Below, in pieces: positions 34,764-48,300 of a DNA stretch of 64,000 nt (positions are counted from its first letter, which is position 1; every line of letters starts with the position of its first letter). Source of the stretch: Romanomermis culicivorax. Taxonomy: Eukaryota > Nematoda > Enoplea > Mermithida > Mermithidae. A program made the translations under genes and the position numbers. The stretch lies in assembly GCA_963922205.1 (NCBI GenBank), contig CAWUHX010000013.1:310001-374000 (forward strand). The letters run 5' to 3'. A model generated the notes under the pieces. The model was not told the DNA's origin. It was given only the letters and a program-made list of their open reading frames with translations, and searched no databases.

Positions 34764-36680
34764 TTGGAGATCGACATAGTCTATCTCCAAGTTGTGCAAA
34801 TCAGCCAAAATCAACGTCAACTGCGTCCATGCTGATTTGCATATCTATGTTTTTGGTCGTTTTGTTTCTTTGTTATTATTGAAGAGAATATTGGTGGCTG
34901 TACCGGCCATTTATTATATTATATTGATTTTATATTTGTGGAGAGCCTTCACCCAAATGTGACATCCTTCACCTGGACAATTGTTTTTATTCTGGCAGTG
35001 AAGGGAACAGCAGGTAAGGACTGGGATTTCTGGAGTACCACTTAGCATGCGAGTCTACATTTAAAACTCAATTCTCGGCCTGACTTTTTCGTTATTACCC
35101 ACTGGTTGGAAGTTATCTGAGCTCAGAGAGTTATCTGATCACCTGCAGTTCATTAGAACAAAAGCAGATGATAGTTTGTTGAGATTGGGACAGACTGAAC
35201 TGTTGCACACAATTTCTACCCAAGGTTTTGGCCTGATTAAGTGATTTAGCAATTAGCTGATTAGGTCCTTTCATTCTCTTTATTAATCAACATGAAGTCC
35301 CATTTTGACAAGTGGTGGCTTCTGACAGCTCAGAGTAATGGGGAGAATCAGCGGCAAACAGGGGAGTCAAAAAACTAATAGGTTTTTATCCAGAATTGGG
35401 AGGACTAAAAGTGAGTAAAGACAACCAGAGTGGTCTCAAGAGTTTAGGTTTGTCCAGAACACCACTGGGATAAAAAGTCAGTAATTCATAAAAGCTCATT
35501 GTCCTAACCTCAGCCGAAAGTTTGGCTGAAGAGGATAATGGCTCAGATCACAGGCCTTTAACAGTGCAAAATGAGGGCCAAATGCCTACAACCTAAATAG
35601 CTGATGAAAGGGAGGCCAATGATGGGATACAAATAGCAAACCAAGATCAATTATTTGAAACACATTCATCAATAAACCTCCCAATGATAGATCTTAGGTT
35701 CAAAAACCTAGATGAATAAGCATCTGAAAATTCAGATTTAATTTGATATTGAACCATCTATTACATTGAATGGGTTAAACAATGTCAAGATGATCATAAT
35801 ATAGTGTAGAATAATGATAGGTCTGTTGACTCAATTAGACAACATGTAGTATACCACACTGAGCTAAACCGATATTATCACTTATTTTTAATTTATTTAA
35901 TTACAGTAAACAAACAATAATAATAAACACATTCGTAAATAAAAGCCCATGTATATAAAAACATCATTTGTACATATATATTTTTGCATAAATCTGTGCC
36001 AGTTGTTGCGGCCATAAAGGCATTTTGTGTTTAGGTTTTTTTTAGTGTTCTTTAGTTGGAATAAAAATATAGAAAACATCATCATCTACCACCAGGCATT
36101 CTGGGTGGTATTTAGCATTATTATTGTTTTGTATTTCACCCCCATTATCTCTGCTTACCAACCCCCATACCAGCCGTGGTCCAATCTGGTCCCCCATCCA
36201 TCTCCACCACCAGCACCACCTCACGCACATCTTTCAAACAAAATCTTAATGCTGAGATTCAAAGTCATAGGACAATCTGCAAAATTTCTGAAAAATAGAA
36301 CAAAATGTAGCTCAAAATGATGATAAACTGGAATAGTCATCATACCAGCCACCATCAGTTTTAGTCTCTGAAGAGAGACAACCACTTCAAATAATAGATA
36401 TATTGGAAAATGTAGGAATAATGAGGATATAGGATAAATGTTGTAGTGGCATTTTCCAGTTTTCCACAACTGCTTTAATGTCACTTTACAACTTCCTGAT
36501 CTTTACAACCAAGGATGAGCATGTCTACAGCATGCCATCTTAACTCAAACTGGGTGACACAATTACTGTAGTCATTGCGTTGTGTGCTGGAATTTAGTCA
36601 GTGATATTATTATTGGTCTTATATTTTGTCATGTCTGGTCTTCTCCAATAAACCCTTGTTGCGCTATACTTTCACCGCCA
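34764..36680 (+). other. possible decayed LTR element; no gene supported
   Basis: The sequence switches to TGTTGGAGATCG inside the preceding MITE, which looks like the TG start of an inserted LTR, but no matching second LTR or resumed MITE was found. A short frame begins at about 35290 (MKSHFDKWWLL) and is quickly broken. An AATAAA-like signal is at about 36650. No conserved pol motif seen. Uncertain. Confidence 0.25.
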
Positions 36681-36980
36681 CCCTCATTAATATTTAAAAT
36701 CATAAAATCTTAGATTTTGCAATTTGGAATAATTTCGACGTTGCAAAGTTTTTCCTCAGTTTTTCGAGCACCCCGATTTTTCCGAAGAGGCGTACGTGCC
36801 CGGGCCCAACTCAAAGTAAGTTTTAACATTAAGGTCTGAACCTCTTAGATAAAACTCCTGCAAAATCATTTTTGGCTTCAAAATCAAATCTTATATTTTT
36901 GGTGGATCACCAGAACGAGAGTCTCAAAAGAAAATAAGAAAACATTTTAAAAAATGAGAACACCAAAAACAATGTGAAAC

Positions 36981-38742
36981 TAGAGCTTCACACAACAAAA
37001 ATTTTGTTCCCGGGTACCCATTTATTCATTACCAGGGTACCCAAATTATCGGGGTTTACCCCGGTACATGTTAAAATGAGTTGTAGTGTTAATGTACATA
37101 TATAATATTAGACAGATACACTGTGAATTCGAGACATAAAACAAATGTTCATAAAATTTATTGATAAATCTATTTTTCAATCAATAACATTCACAAAAAT
37201 GTATCACTCCGAATAGATATCATCTTCTGGCGTCGATTGTATTTCGTCAATGATATCACTATCATCATCGTTTTCAGTATCAGACGTGTATTGTAGATGC
37301 TTATTGTTTTTGATCGATTGATTAAAGCCAAATCCTGAAAAATTACAGGTTTTAATTTTATTTATAAATGAAAAATAAATAACAGAATAAAGTGAAACCA
37401 ACCTGATAAGGGGGTTTGCAGTTTTTCACCACTGAGTACTGCAGGTTCATTGTCGTCACCTAATCCCATATTTTTTCGATATTATGCAATAATTTTAAAT
37501 GTTTAACAAATGAAGAAGTACCACCACATCATTTAATTTCAGCGCCGCATTTATTACAACTGTATACATCGCCAGTTCCATTGATAAGTTTGGAGCTGAA
37601 GTAATTATAAACGTAACCACGTTTTGACATTTTGCCATTGACTACAAAAACAGGCAAGGCAATATATAATATTAGAAGCTGCAGAAAAATATTAATTTAG
37701 ATCAAATACTAATATCTGAATACCCATATACACTTGATAATATTGAAATTATCGAACTAGGGAAGTTAAATACCAACTGGCAGGCGAGAAAATAATACTA
37801 CTATTTTATCTAACACCGACAAAAAGAGCTTAGCAGTAGAAGGTGGCAGAGTTAATTGTGGTGACTAATAAGGTGGGCTGTGTGTTGAGGGGTGAAAGTC
37901 CAATAGAATAATGCATTACACACACTCCGTAGTCCCTACTACATAATATTTTTCAACACTTGGGTTGAAACACTGGTTGTGTTGTTGTATAAAATAGGCT
38001 GCATAGGTAGGTATATTGCGAATATTATGCTAGAGATGATGATTGATACACATCATCAACGCACCTACGCTGCAAAATACTACACATCACATCATGATAG
38101 CTCAATATTATTGACGAGACAAAGCAAAATTTGCATACCTCTACTCTCAAGTCTACATATTATATGTGATACAAAACAGGCACCTGAATTACCCGGGTGC
38201 CCACAGGTACCTGGGTAATGGTTCTCATTTTGTACCCGCGTATACCCAGCTAATTTGAGTACCCGGCAGTGGTTTTTTTTGTACTTTACAAATGAAACAG
38301 TCCAGAGTACAAACGAAAATTTGGGCTTTGTTTGTACCAGTACAAACGAAAATTTTTGGAAAAAAATTTTTTGTTACTCAACAACTGTCAGCATTCAGTA
38401 TCGGTGGACTTTGTAGGACTTGTTTGTTAAGCGTCCACATCGAAAACGACAAACTAGCAATTGTGGCATAATAAAAGCTTTTTGTGGAGTATTTCACTAG
38501 TGCATGTTATGTGCCTCATGATCAAGTGTTTTATGTGTCTGAATTTGTAGCCTTCTTATGTATCTCGTGGAAATAGCCAACCTATTCATATTTCACAGCA
38601 TGTTTGTTGCATTTTGTAACAATGAATCCTTTTTTCAGCAATTTTTCGCAAATTTTGGAGTACAAACGGTTTTTGAGAGGTCGTTTGTACCAGTACAAAT
38701 GGACCGAGTACAAAAAAAACTGGTACCCAGTGTGAAGCTCTA
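36981..38742. mobile_element. non-autonomous hAT-like element, 1762 bp
   Basis: Inverted ends TAGAGCTTCACAC and GTGTGAAGCTCTA with a perfect 8-bp target duplication TGTGAAAC (36973-36980, 38743-38750). Subterminal GGGTACCC motifs lie inside both ends. It includes a copy of the TACAAACGAAA repeat (from 38270). A related right end occurs at about 41795-41836. No transposase frame. Confidence 0.85.
38270..38735. repeat. TACAAACGAAA-family repeat, uninterrupted copy
   Basis: Begins near TTGTACTTTACAAATGAAAC and carries the same words as 29785-30510 but without the MITE. Its outer part pairs as an inverted repeat around GTACAAACG/CGTTTGTAC. Confidence 0.6.
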
Positions 38743-39289
38743 TGTGAAACATAGTTGGCTTAGTACAGTACACATTTTAAAGTGACATTGCTACTCGACT
38801 GGTACCAAGTCTCAGTCCAACCATTGGTTCCATAAAACTGAGCGAAAACTCATATAAATAAATTAAAATATGAGGATGGGTTGTAAAAAATAGATTTAGT
38901 TTGTAGCTGTATGGAACATATGAGTGTAGATTGTGGTAAAGAAAATTAGCATCAATCCTAGGGGCCGAATGTTGTATGTTGACATACAACATTCCACTTG
39001 TAGGATTGATGTTTCAGCTGATCCACGGGTTCCAAACCCGGTCATTTTTGTAGAGCCCCAGTCCGGATGGTAACACCTACTCGGACAATGGCCAGTGGTG
39101 GGACAGCTCCGGCGCTACCCAGGAAGCCCTTTAACTTGAAGCATAAAAAGCTAAATAGCAATTTTACCTCTGGTTTGACTACATATTTTGGATTTTGATA
39201 TCCTAAACGCCGGAAAATCAATGAAGGAATGAATGAATGAATTTTCATCTTTTCCTTCTTTTTCGTTATGTTTTTTTATCCCTTCAATA

Positions 39290-40060
39290 TTTATTTCTGT
39301 GACAAAAAGTCAAATTTTTCAGTAAATTCAATGCTGGGCAAACTAAAATCAACAAATTTGGCAAACAATCAAGAATTCTGATTCTTTAGCCGGCAAAAAC
39401 TTCAGCTATTCTGCTATGCTGATGGTGTTTTAGTCATTTATCAAATGCAAATATGTTCATGAAAGCCAAAAAAAGACTGCAAAACGATTTTGTGAAAATA
39501 ATTGGGGAAAATCTCGTTTTTCGTCAAATGCGTCAAAAAACAAAACAAGCTCAAACATTCATCCATAACATACAGCTGTTAAAAAGCTATAAGCATAAGC
39601 TAAGATGACATTTTCTAACAACAGAAATAATACAAAAATCGTGAATCATACCTGTAAATGGGGGGTTGGGGGGGGACCCCCACCCCCCAATTTGGTCGAA
39701 CCCTATACCCAAATGTCGGAACGCCAACCCACAACTTGGTCAACCCTATACCCAAACTGCCCCCCAAGCAAAAATTGTAAAAAATTGGGAAGAGGGGCTT
39801 TTTTTGGCCTTTTGGGAAAATTTTCGAAATCTTTTCGACTTTTTAGGGCTTTTTCGACCCCCACCACAATTTTGAAAATGTTGAAACCCCCACCCCAAAA
39901 TTTTGGGCTTAGCCTCCCGCCCAACTGGTTGGACCTCTTGCAGGCATGCCATGAATTGTTCGAAAACTCGATATTTTCCATTTTAAAATACATAAATATT
40001 AATCTCCAGACAGGAAACCCTATAACGTAATCAAAATGGCTGTCAGGCTGTCTGTTGCAC
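39290..40060. repeat. repeat shared with 46385-46870, containing a MITE
   Basis: Extended collinear similarity to 46385-46870 on both sides of 39647-39948, for example CAAACATTCATCCATAAC, AAAGCTATAAGC and GATGACATTTTCTAAC. Non-coding. Confidence 0.7.
39647..39948. mobile_element. CATACCTGTA-family MITE copy, 302 bp
   Basis: Left end CATACCTGTAA, right end TTGCAGGCATG. Flanking 8-mers TCGTGAAT and CCATGAAT are imperfect (6/8). The equivalent site in the sister repeat at 46.7 kb (ATCATAAATGAATTG) is empty, which confirms the insertion. Confidence 0.75.
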
Positions 40061-40143
40061 TGCTTGCACAGTCCGAAATTAGGTTGCTTTGTGCAAAAAG
40101 AACCCTGCCTACTCCGTCTCGTTTCTATAATACTTATATGTAT

Positions 40144-41584
40144 TAGGGCTGTTTCGATCAGAGAATTTTAGTAATTTCGAGTTCGAGTTCAAGTTTGGTT
40201 TTTTTGCTTTTCCGAGTTCGAGTTCGAGTTTAAAAATTGTTTCGAGTCGAGTTCGAGTTCGAGTAATTCACTATTGTATATAAGCGTTCATTTTGTTACA
40301 TAAATGCCAGTCAATATTATTACGCACCTGGTCTGGTACAACTGAACTACATAGAACTGTTTAGCATATGTCATAGTTACTAGTGTAGAATTTTATGCAG
40401 TCACTATTTGTGTCATACTTGCAGGTTGAAGCAGATCGTATTTTTTAATCAAATGCATTATTCTGTATTTCCACACCAATTATACATTTTATCTATTTAA
40501 GCAATATTTGACTTGACATCATTAATAAAATGCCTAGAAAAAGTATTATTTGGGTTGGCTTTGAAGAAACAAATGGCAATATGGCAAAGTGCAATTTTTG
40601 CAGTATGAAGCTCGCTCAATCGTCTTGTTCATCTACAAAAAAAAAGTGCACAGTCACACCAGTCGAAATTTTAATTTGTTCTAAAACCAATCAATTTAAC
40701 TTCAAAGCTCGTTTTTCTGAAATGGAACATTTGAAGAAAAAGATACAAATGGAAATGAAAAGCCAAAAAACTTTAGATGACGCGTTTCAGCCAGTGAGTT
40801 TCATAGTTTATTGAAAAAATTCATTTGAAATTCAGATAATTTTCAGATAAAATAATGGATCAACAGTGATGCTCGTTCCAAAAAAATGATAAAAAAATAG
40901 CTGAAATGATCATTTTAGACGATCTACCATTTCAGCCACATAGAAGACATTAATTTCATGGCCCTTATGAAGGAAGTAAGGTATGTAAGAAATATGAATC
41001 AAGTTTTTGTTCAAGTTGGTGTGTGCCAAATATCTATATACAGCTACTCATGTAGAGAACTGTTATATACTATGCTTCCTTCAGATTATTCCTTCATATA
41101 ACTTGAAATCGCGCTGCTTCTACACAGAAAAAGTAGACCAAGTATATATGAAATTGCAAGAAAAAGTTAAATTAGAAATTCAAACTTTCATCTATAACAG
41201 AGTATCTTTTACGACTGATTTGGTCAAATCTGACGGAATCGCTGTTAAGGTAAATATGCATTACATCTATTCAAATATATAGCTTATTTTTTGGCGATTA
41301 AATCAATCATTGCCTTTACCTTTTCTATTTTTAGCTTGACTTTGCATGGAGATGAATAAAATGTTTGGGAAATTATGTTACTTATGACATATCTTTATCT
41401 TAAACACTAAGCAGGATTTCTTAATTCCATTATATTCTAAAGTTTAAACTCGAAAAAAACTCGAAATGATGGTTGAAAAAAATCGAGTTCGAGTTCGAGT
41501 TTTAAATTTCCAAGTTTTCGAGTTCGAGTTCGAGTTGCCAAAATTGTCGAGTTTTAATCGAGTTCGAGTACTCGAAACAGCCCT
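40144..41584 (+). mobile_element. decayed autonomous hAT transposon
   Basis: Inverted ends TAGGGCTGTTTCGA/TCGAAACAGCCCTA and a perfect 8-bp target duplication ATATGTAT (40136-40143, 41585-41592). GAGTTCGAGTTCGAG arrays lie inside both ends (40160-40265, 41480-41575). It still contains transposase remnants in between. At 1441 bp it is far shorter than intact hAT elements, so much of the transposase is lost. Confidence 0.9.
40530..41282 (+). pseudogene. hAT transposase remnant (BED finger and start of the catalytic region)
   Basis: The frame at 40530-40814 starts MPRKSIIWVGFEE and carries a BED-type zinc-finger start (W.GFE then KCNFC), with the downstream histidines not evident. After a broken stretch, 41093-41242 reads like the early ZBED/hAT transposase core (a QVYMKLQEKVK helix, then VSFTTDL and KSDGI). 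The D/E catalytic core and dimerisation region are absent. Non-functional. Confidence 0.7.
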
Positions 41585-41592
41585 AATATGTA

Positions 41593-42289
41593 TGTAGCTA
41601 TACACTGGCTGGCGTGTATTGTTTCCTGCTTGAATACATATATAGTGTAAAGGCGATGACGGGCACGTTACTATTCAATATGCACTCTGTACGTTTCAAC
41701 ACATATGTACATCAACAACATTCAACACCATCCACACTGTTTTTTTCAAGCAATTATCCCGAATTTTCCCGCGGGTACTGGGTAACATTTTTGTGATTCT
41801 ACCCGGGTAATTCGGGTACCCGTTTTGAAGCTCTATTGGACACATAAGAAAGTGTAAAATTAGAGATAAAATTGAAAAAAATTAATATTAAACTATAGCG
41901 AATTGTCTCTTGCATTTAATGAATGTTTTACCAAAGGATTATGTATTTTCTATACTTTGATATTTTGAATCGCGTGTTTATAATAAAATGCTGAAAAATT
42001 AGAAAATTCTAATATTAAGGATATTGTAGCTATACGCGAATTTTGAATTTCATGCAGAATAAATTCCAGGATTATAATCCGCATGTAAAACCACAAAATA
42101 TGCCCGATTTTCGGATTACGATTAACCTTTAACTTTGAGAGAGAGAGGGTCCGGGTACCCGATACATCCCTGCTAAGCCCCAGCACCGACTTGGCACAGA
42201 GACAGCATTACCTTTTAGTTGGTATCATCAAAAATGACACATTTTTCGGCACTCGATTCCATTTGAACTGAACTCTGCGCAAAAAATCT
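41593..42289. other. region upstream of the NCBP3-like gene, TE-rich
   Basis: Contains the right end of a GGGTACCCG/GAAGCTCTA-type hAT relative (about 41750-41836) and another CCGGGTACCCG word (about 42150). No gene seen. Confidence 0.35.
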
Positions 42290-42359
42290 GCTGCTGACCT
42301 AAATACTCTTTTTTCCGTATTTTTTTTTTGCTGCTGACCTAAATACTCTTTTTTCCGTA
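42290..42359. repeat. 30-bp direct duplication upstream of the NCBP3-like start
   Basis: GCTGCTGACCTAAATACTC plus TTTTTTCCGTA occurs at 42290-42319 and again at 42330-42359, 37 bp upstream of the start codon, so probably in promoter or 5' UTR. Confidence 0.7.
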
Positions 42360-42395
42360 AGATTTTTCCAGCCGGGCTCGAGACGACGGAGAAAT

Positions 42396-45300
42396 ATGTC
42401 AAAGAAAAGTTTGCTCATCAGTGTTGACGCTCAAGATGAAGCGAATGCATCACAGGACGTAGAAATCTCGTACGTTGACGACGATTTTTTCCAACCGATC
42501 GATGACATTGACGTTTTTAATGTCGATCCTTCTATCATTCACAAATCTAGCCATGCTACCAATGACGACGAAGAAAACGATGATCAAGTCAAATTTAACG
42601 TGATTATCAACAAAGATGAAAATTTTTCATCGGCGCCGCCTAAGCGTTATAGAAATCCGCGCTTGCATAGAGTTGCGCAACAAAAAGATTTTCCAGATTC
42701 AGATTTTCTCAATAGTGAAGAAAGTCGAACAAGGCGCATAGAACGAGCCAAAAGATTTAATTTAGATGTTGAAATGGGTGAGATTGTAAAATAGCCGCTC
42801 AAATGAAAAGATGTACAACTGCTTCGAGAAGTCGGTGATTGATCTTGAGGATGTCACATTTTTATTATGCTGAAATTTCTTTGTTTTCATCTGTTTACTC
42901 TATCTTCGTGGCATAAATTTGTCCATTGTCGGTCTTTTGCGGCAAAAAATTTTTTAAAAGTAAAATTCTTTATTACATTGAGTGCATCCTTTTCAAGTAA
43001 TCTGCCTTTACATAAATGTTTTCCTTCTGCTAGACGAACCCAGACCAGTCCTGCCTAAACCGTCAGAAGACGATTTACGTCATTTATACGCTTATTTCGA
43101 ACTGGACATTAACGATTGTAAAGTGAAAGGCAAAATTCGCTTAAATTCCCTCCATGTCCATGGAGTTAGCCATTTTTCGACCCAAGATGTTTTCGACTAT
43201 TTTGATAAATACGATCCGGAGTATATCGAGTGGGTCGATGACGCATGTTGTAACGTAGTTTGGGATAAAGAAGATAACGCAGCACGAGCAATTTTGGATT
43301 GTAGTTTTCCTGCAAGATTAGTCACCAAAAGTAAGCATGCAAGTTTGAGTACTGTTCAGTTATAACTGTTTTACTTCACCAATTCCCATATTTCATAAAA
43401 TTTTGGGGGGGGGGTTGTTTTGGCCAAAGTCTGCGTAACGGTTGGATTACTCTACCGTTTATATTAACTTTATGGAATGTTACAGAAATTTGATAGAATG
43501 CTATAGGAAATATGTAATATACATTTTGTGTATCACATCATTCTACTTACTTTTTCATACCTCAAATCAAACGAATTCTGTTGAGGCAACCTGTTCCCGC
43601 TACTCGGGGCTTCAGTAAAAGTTAAGCTCGGTCCAGTCCAGGACTAGAACCCGGAACATTGCGGCTACAGTCCGCACGCTCTAACCAACTGAGCTAACCG
43701 AGCAACGGGAAAGGCGCGCTCAAATTGCGGCAGTTTGTAGTAGAGGTGGTTGTTGTGACCACTCTCAACAATTCGTCCGAATTACACTTGACCCTGAATT
43801 TTGCAGGAAAAATGTGTAATCCCTCAAATTAGTAATCTCATAATCTTTTCTGCAGAGCCGCAGGTTACACCCCTGCAATGTCAGACGCACCCTTCCAATT
43901 ATTTACATTACTTTTAAGTTATCATTAATGCCCGATACTTGATGTATTTTTTTCGTTTTTCAATACATATGTTGTTTTTTCCATGCCATAAATATGTCTC
44001 TTAATCATATTTCATTCCAGATGTTGAAACTCTGCACGGTCAGGAGGAAATATACGAAGATTACGTGTCTCCTCTAAAAAGAAACACGGAAGAAGAAACT
44101 GAAGTCGGAAAATTGGAGCTTGATAAAAGGTATTGTTGTCTCGTGTTGTACATAGTTATTAGCTATTGAATTGAATTTTCGCCATTCTATCTTAAATTAC
44201 GTGTCAGTCAATGAATATTATACAACTCAGCTGAAACATGCAATTGATTTTCACGTTTATGGATTTGTTCAGGCATCTAGCAATACTAATTGAATAATTA
44301 GTGATAATTTATTATAGTTAAATAGTCAGTGATTAATAATTTATTATAATTAAATAATTGAGTGATAATCACTGAAAAATATTATTTTCAATGAGAAAAT
44401 AACGTGAGAACGTTATGGCGACTTAATAATCATGAAATTATTAAAAATTGTTCAGTTCAAAATCCGGCTATAAACAGAATGCGGACGGTTCGATAACCGT
44501 CGACCGCCTTCTCTATTTGATACCGCCAGGTTTCCGTTGGCGCATTGGCCGTAAAAGCGAAACGCAGTCGAAAATTTTACTTTTACGCTTCGCCACAATC
44601 GAAGACGTAAAAGCTCCGCGATCTGGAAGTAGAAGCGAATTTTATCGCAAAAATGGTAATCCGAATTTTGACAACGCCGTTGGTATAATCAGCAAAAGTA
44701 GGCGAGAAAGAACGCGGCATAGAAATCTGGACGAAAGTTTCCCTGGACATATTGGTGAGGAATTTAGAATTGATCAGTTCAGGCTGGAATTTCAATACTA
44801 TTGTTATGAATATGGCTTGCGCCGTGATTACTCAGGCGTGTAAAACTTTACCGTAACCCTCTAGATCGTCAAGTTTTTTGGATAAAATACAAGAACTTCA
44901 TGTTCTACACGAATGGTTCCCACGAAATGCTATCGATCGATTCTTTTGTTAGCAAAGAAAGATTCTTGATTACTTGGCATGAACTTGAATCAGCAAACAT
45001 CGCAATTTTACAAAATTCAAAAATTTATCAAGAAATTCCAGTGACTTTGCAAATTCGATAGGAAATCAATGATTTTTCGTCTTTGATTTTTCTTAACACG
45101 TTTTCAGAACAAAACACGTTAAAATTTTTTCAGATTATAATAGAGGTTCGGAAGATTTGCGAACCAAGCTACGTAACGTAGCTCGCTGGAACGAAATTAG
45201 GTCTTGTAATCGCAGAAATTCCGACGAAGATTATTCCCCATATTCGGACGATGATGGAGCGGAAAAAGTAAGGTTCCATTTTATTTTGATCATTTAAAAT

Positions 45301-48300
45301 AATGTGAGAAAAAGTTTGCTCCGTTTTTCGGAATTTATTTTAAAACTCAAATTTTAGTGAAACTCTGGAGCAACAGCTGTGTCTGAAATATGGTATCATA
45401 GGACATACACAATATTTGGATGGATCTCCAAAATCTTGCAGCAGTATGCTTGAAATCCTGCCAATTTTTCAGAATTTGAAACCTAGAAAATCTGCTCTCC
45501 AGATATGTACATAGCAGGGTTTTTTTGTTTTTTCTCGACAGGCTATTTGGCTCCTAAGGTCAAAATTTTACAGGCCAATAGGAATTTCAACAAGCCAAAA
45601 ATAAAAAGTTTGTAAATAAATGCGGTGGTAAAAAACAATTTTTTTTTCAACAAATTTAGTCAAAAACACTCTTCAAAATCACAGTAGAAGCCCACATAAC
45701 AGATCAATTATTTTGAATACATTCTTAATCACACACAGAATAATAGGGCTCACAAATTAGATCAGTCATTATTCAAATCAATCATCAGGGTTTTTCGCAC
45801 AAGCCAGGTTGATCTGTAACTTGGGGAAAAATTTGTTTGCACAGATTAATTTTTAGTTGCTCACTCTAAAATTGATGAATTCGCTTTTCATCAGAAAAAT
45901 GATTAAAAGTTACTTCCCTTGTATTTCATTCACTTTGCGTCATTTCCTGACTTTTAAAATTGAATTTCTTGAGTTTTGGATGAGAAATCAAAAGTCTGGC
46001 TAAAGTAACTTGTTCGATGCCCAGCGCCGAAAAATTTTGATTTTGAGGCTTCTAAAATGTCGGAAAATGCATTTTTCAGCACATTCTACTGCAACTGGCG
46101 ATGACCAATATTTTCACCATTTGATTGGCGGAAGAGGTCAAACATTTTACTTCCATTTTGGATCTTATATATCTGGAGCCAGTAATTTACCAATCACAAT
46201 TATTTATCAAAAGCGATTGTTTTCACATGATCTATAACATGAAAAAAGCGCGATAGGTATTTTACTTCGGACTTGAATATCTCCGACGCTTAGCACTGGA
46301 AGAAAATTTTTGATTATGATATTCTATAGAATTGGAAAATGAATACTTTCAATATTTTTTTCCTACATGAAGGGTCTATTTTTTTTTAATTCAATGTGTT
46401 TTCAGTGGGCCAACTAAAATTCAAAAATTAGGCAAGCAAAAATGAATCTGAATGGCTTCTTCAGATAGCAAGAGCCTCTGCCATTTTCCCATGCTGATGA
46501 TGATTTAATAATTTTCCAAATGTAAAAATCTATGTTCACCAAAGCCAAAAATTCTAAAGTGGCGCAAAACGATTTTGTAAAAATAATCTAGAAAAATCTT
46601 GATTTTTGTCAAATACGTGGAAAAAACAATACAAGGTCAAACATTCATCCATAACGTGCTGGTTTCTGAAAGCTATAAGCGTAGGCTAGGATGACATTTT
46701 CTAACCGCACAACGGAAGTTATACCAAGAATCATAAATGAATTGAAATCCGGCGCAAAGCGCCGGAAAATTTTCGGTGTTTTTCATTTCAAAATGTATAA
46801 AAATGCGTCTCCGCACAGGAAGCCCTAAAGCCTAATCGTAAAGGGTGGTTAGGCTCTCATTTTTACAAGCCAATTTGGCTTGTGCCCCTAAATTTTTAGG
46901 AGCCAATCAGAATTTTTAGGAGCCATGGCTCCAAATGGGCCTAAAAAACCCTGGTACATAAACAAATTTTAACAGGATAGTCGACGGTCGAAAACGCGTA
47001 AACCTTTAAGAATGAAAATGCGAGCCGACGACGTGGAAAGCAAATTGTCTATTCGCAAAAAACAAACGGACGCGTTGCTCAAGCGACAGAAAAATTTATG
47101 GACGAAAGAATCGTCGGATTGGCGACGATCTCATTCACAATACGAACTTGACGATCGAGACGATAATTATAGCGATGATGAAGATCGTTCGGATGGTGGT
47201 AGAAATGAGAGGTGAGCCTTGATGGAAGTCGATTTTCCGGTTTGATTAGCGTAACCGATGCTCAAAATGTTGAAAAGTTCAGATGAAATTCAATCTACTG
47301 GAATCATGCAGTAATAGTGGGATTTTTTACAACGCAAGATGTTGAATTCTACGACAAACGGTCCTATAAACCTTTTTGATCTTATCAGGTTAGCATTTCG
47401 GATTCACCATTAAAATGCTTATCAAACCCGATGTTGAAGAAAACGATACTTTCATCACTGAATAAATTATATTTTGATTTATATACAATGTTGTTCAAAT
47501 CATTACATCGCCCAACACGAGATATATGTAACCATACATGCGCAGCATTAAAATTCTGCTAGACTCAGACAGCACAGGGGTGAGATGGGAATTTTTTTCT
47601 TTCTGGCCAACAAAAAGGAAGGTATTCTAGCATCCAAGCAGCATATTCTCCTATCTATATCAGTCAAAATGCGAAACTATTCACTTGGTCAGCACTTTTT
47701 AAAGTTTTAATACTACTTTGGAATCAAGTATGCGTTTTTTAGAAAATTTAATTAAACTGCAGCATCCTTTCCATTCATACAACGCGTTCCCCTCTCTTTT
47801 TCTCATTGTCCTTCATCATCTTGATGAAAGCTGGGGGTCAATCAAAATATGCTGGCCTCCAGATCCTCCAACCCGTCCCCCATGTGCATGTATGTATGTA
47901 ATTCTTTTTGAAGGTAGTAGATAGATAAATCTGAATTTGTAGTCCAAAAAATCGTGTTTAATCACTCATTTTATTATTTCCTCGTCGAACAGTCACTTCC
48001 GTCGAATGTGCTGCGTAAAAAACAACTTTTCTTTAATGTTCGGCTTCATAACATACATGTAATTGGGGGGAAGTGCTATGGGAAGCCCCCCAGAAATCGT
48101 CTACCATATGGCTAGCCATTGGGCGACCGCCCCCCCCCCCAGGATTTTCCAATCCTATAGCTAGCCATATGGTAGCCCTAGGGACCCCGATACTTTTGGT
48201 CGGAAAAATACTGAAAAATGTTAATTTTTTGATGAAAAATGTCAATTTTTGAACAAAAATTGGTCAAAAACATCAATTTTCTCGGCGCTTCGTGCCATAA

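Noticed and set aside
43626..43703. Functional tRNA gene
   Set aside because: C at position 33 and five extra bases before the 3' acceptor strand rule out a normal cloverleaf.
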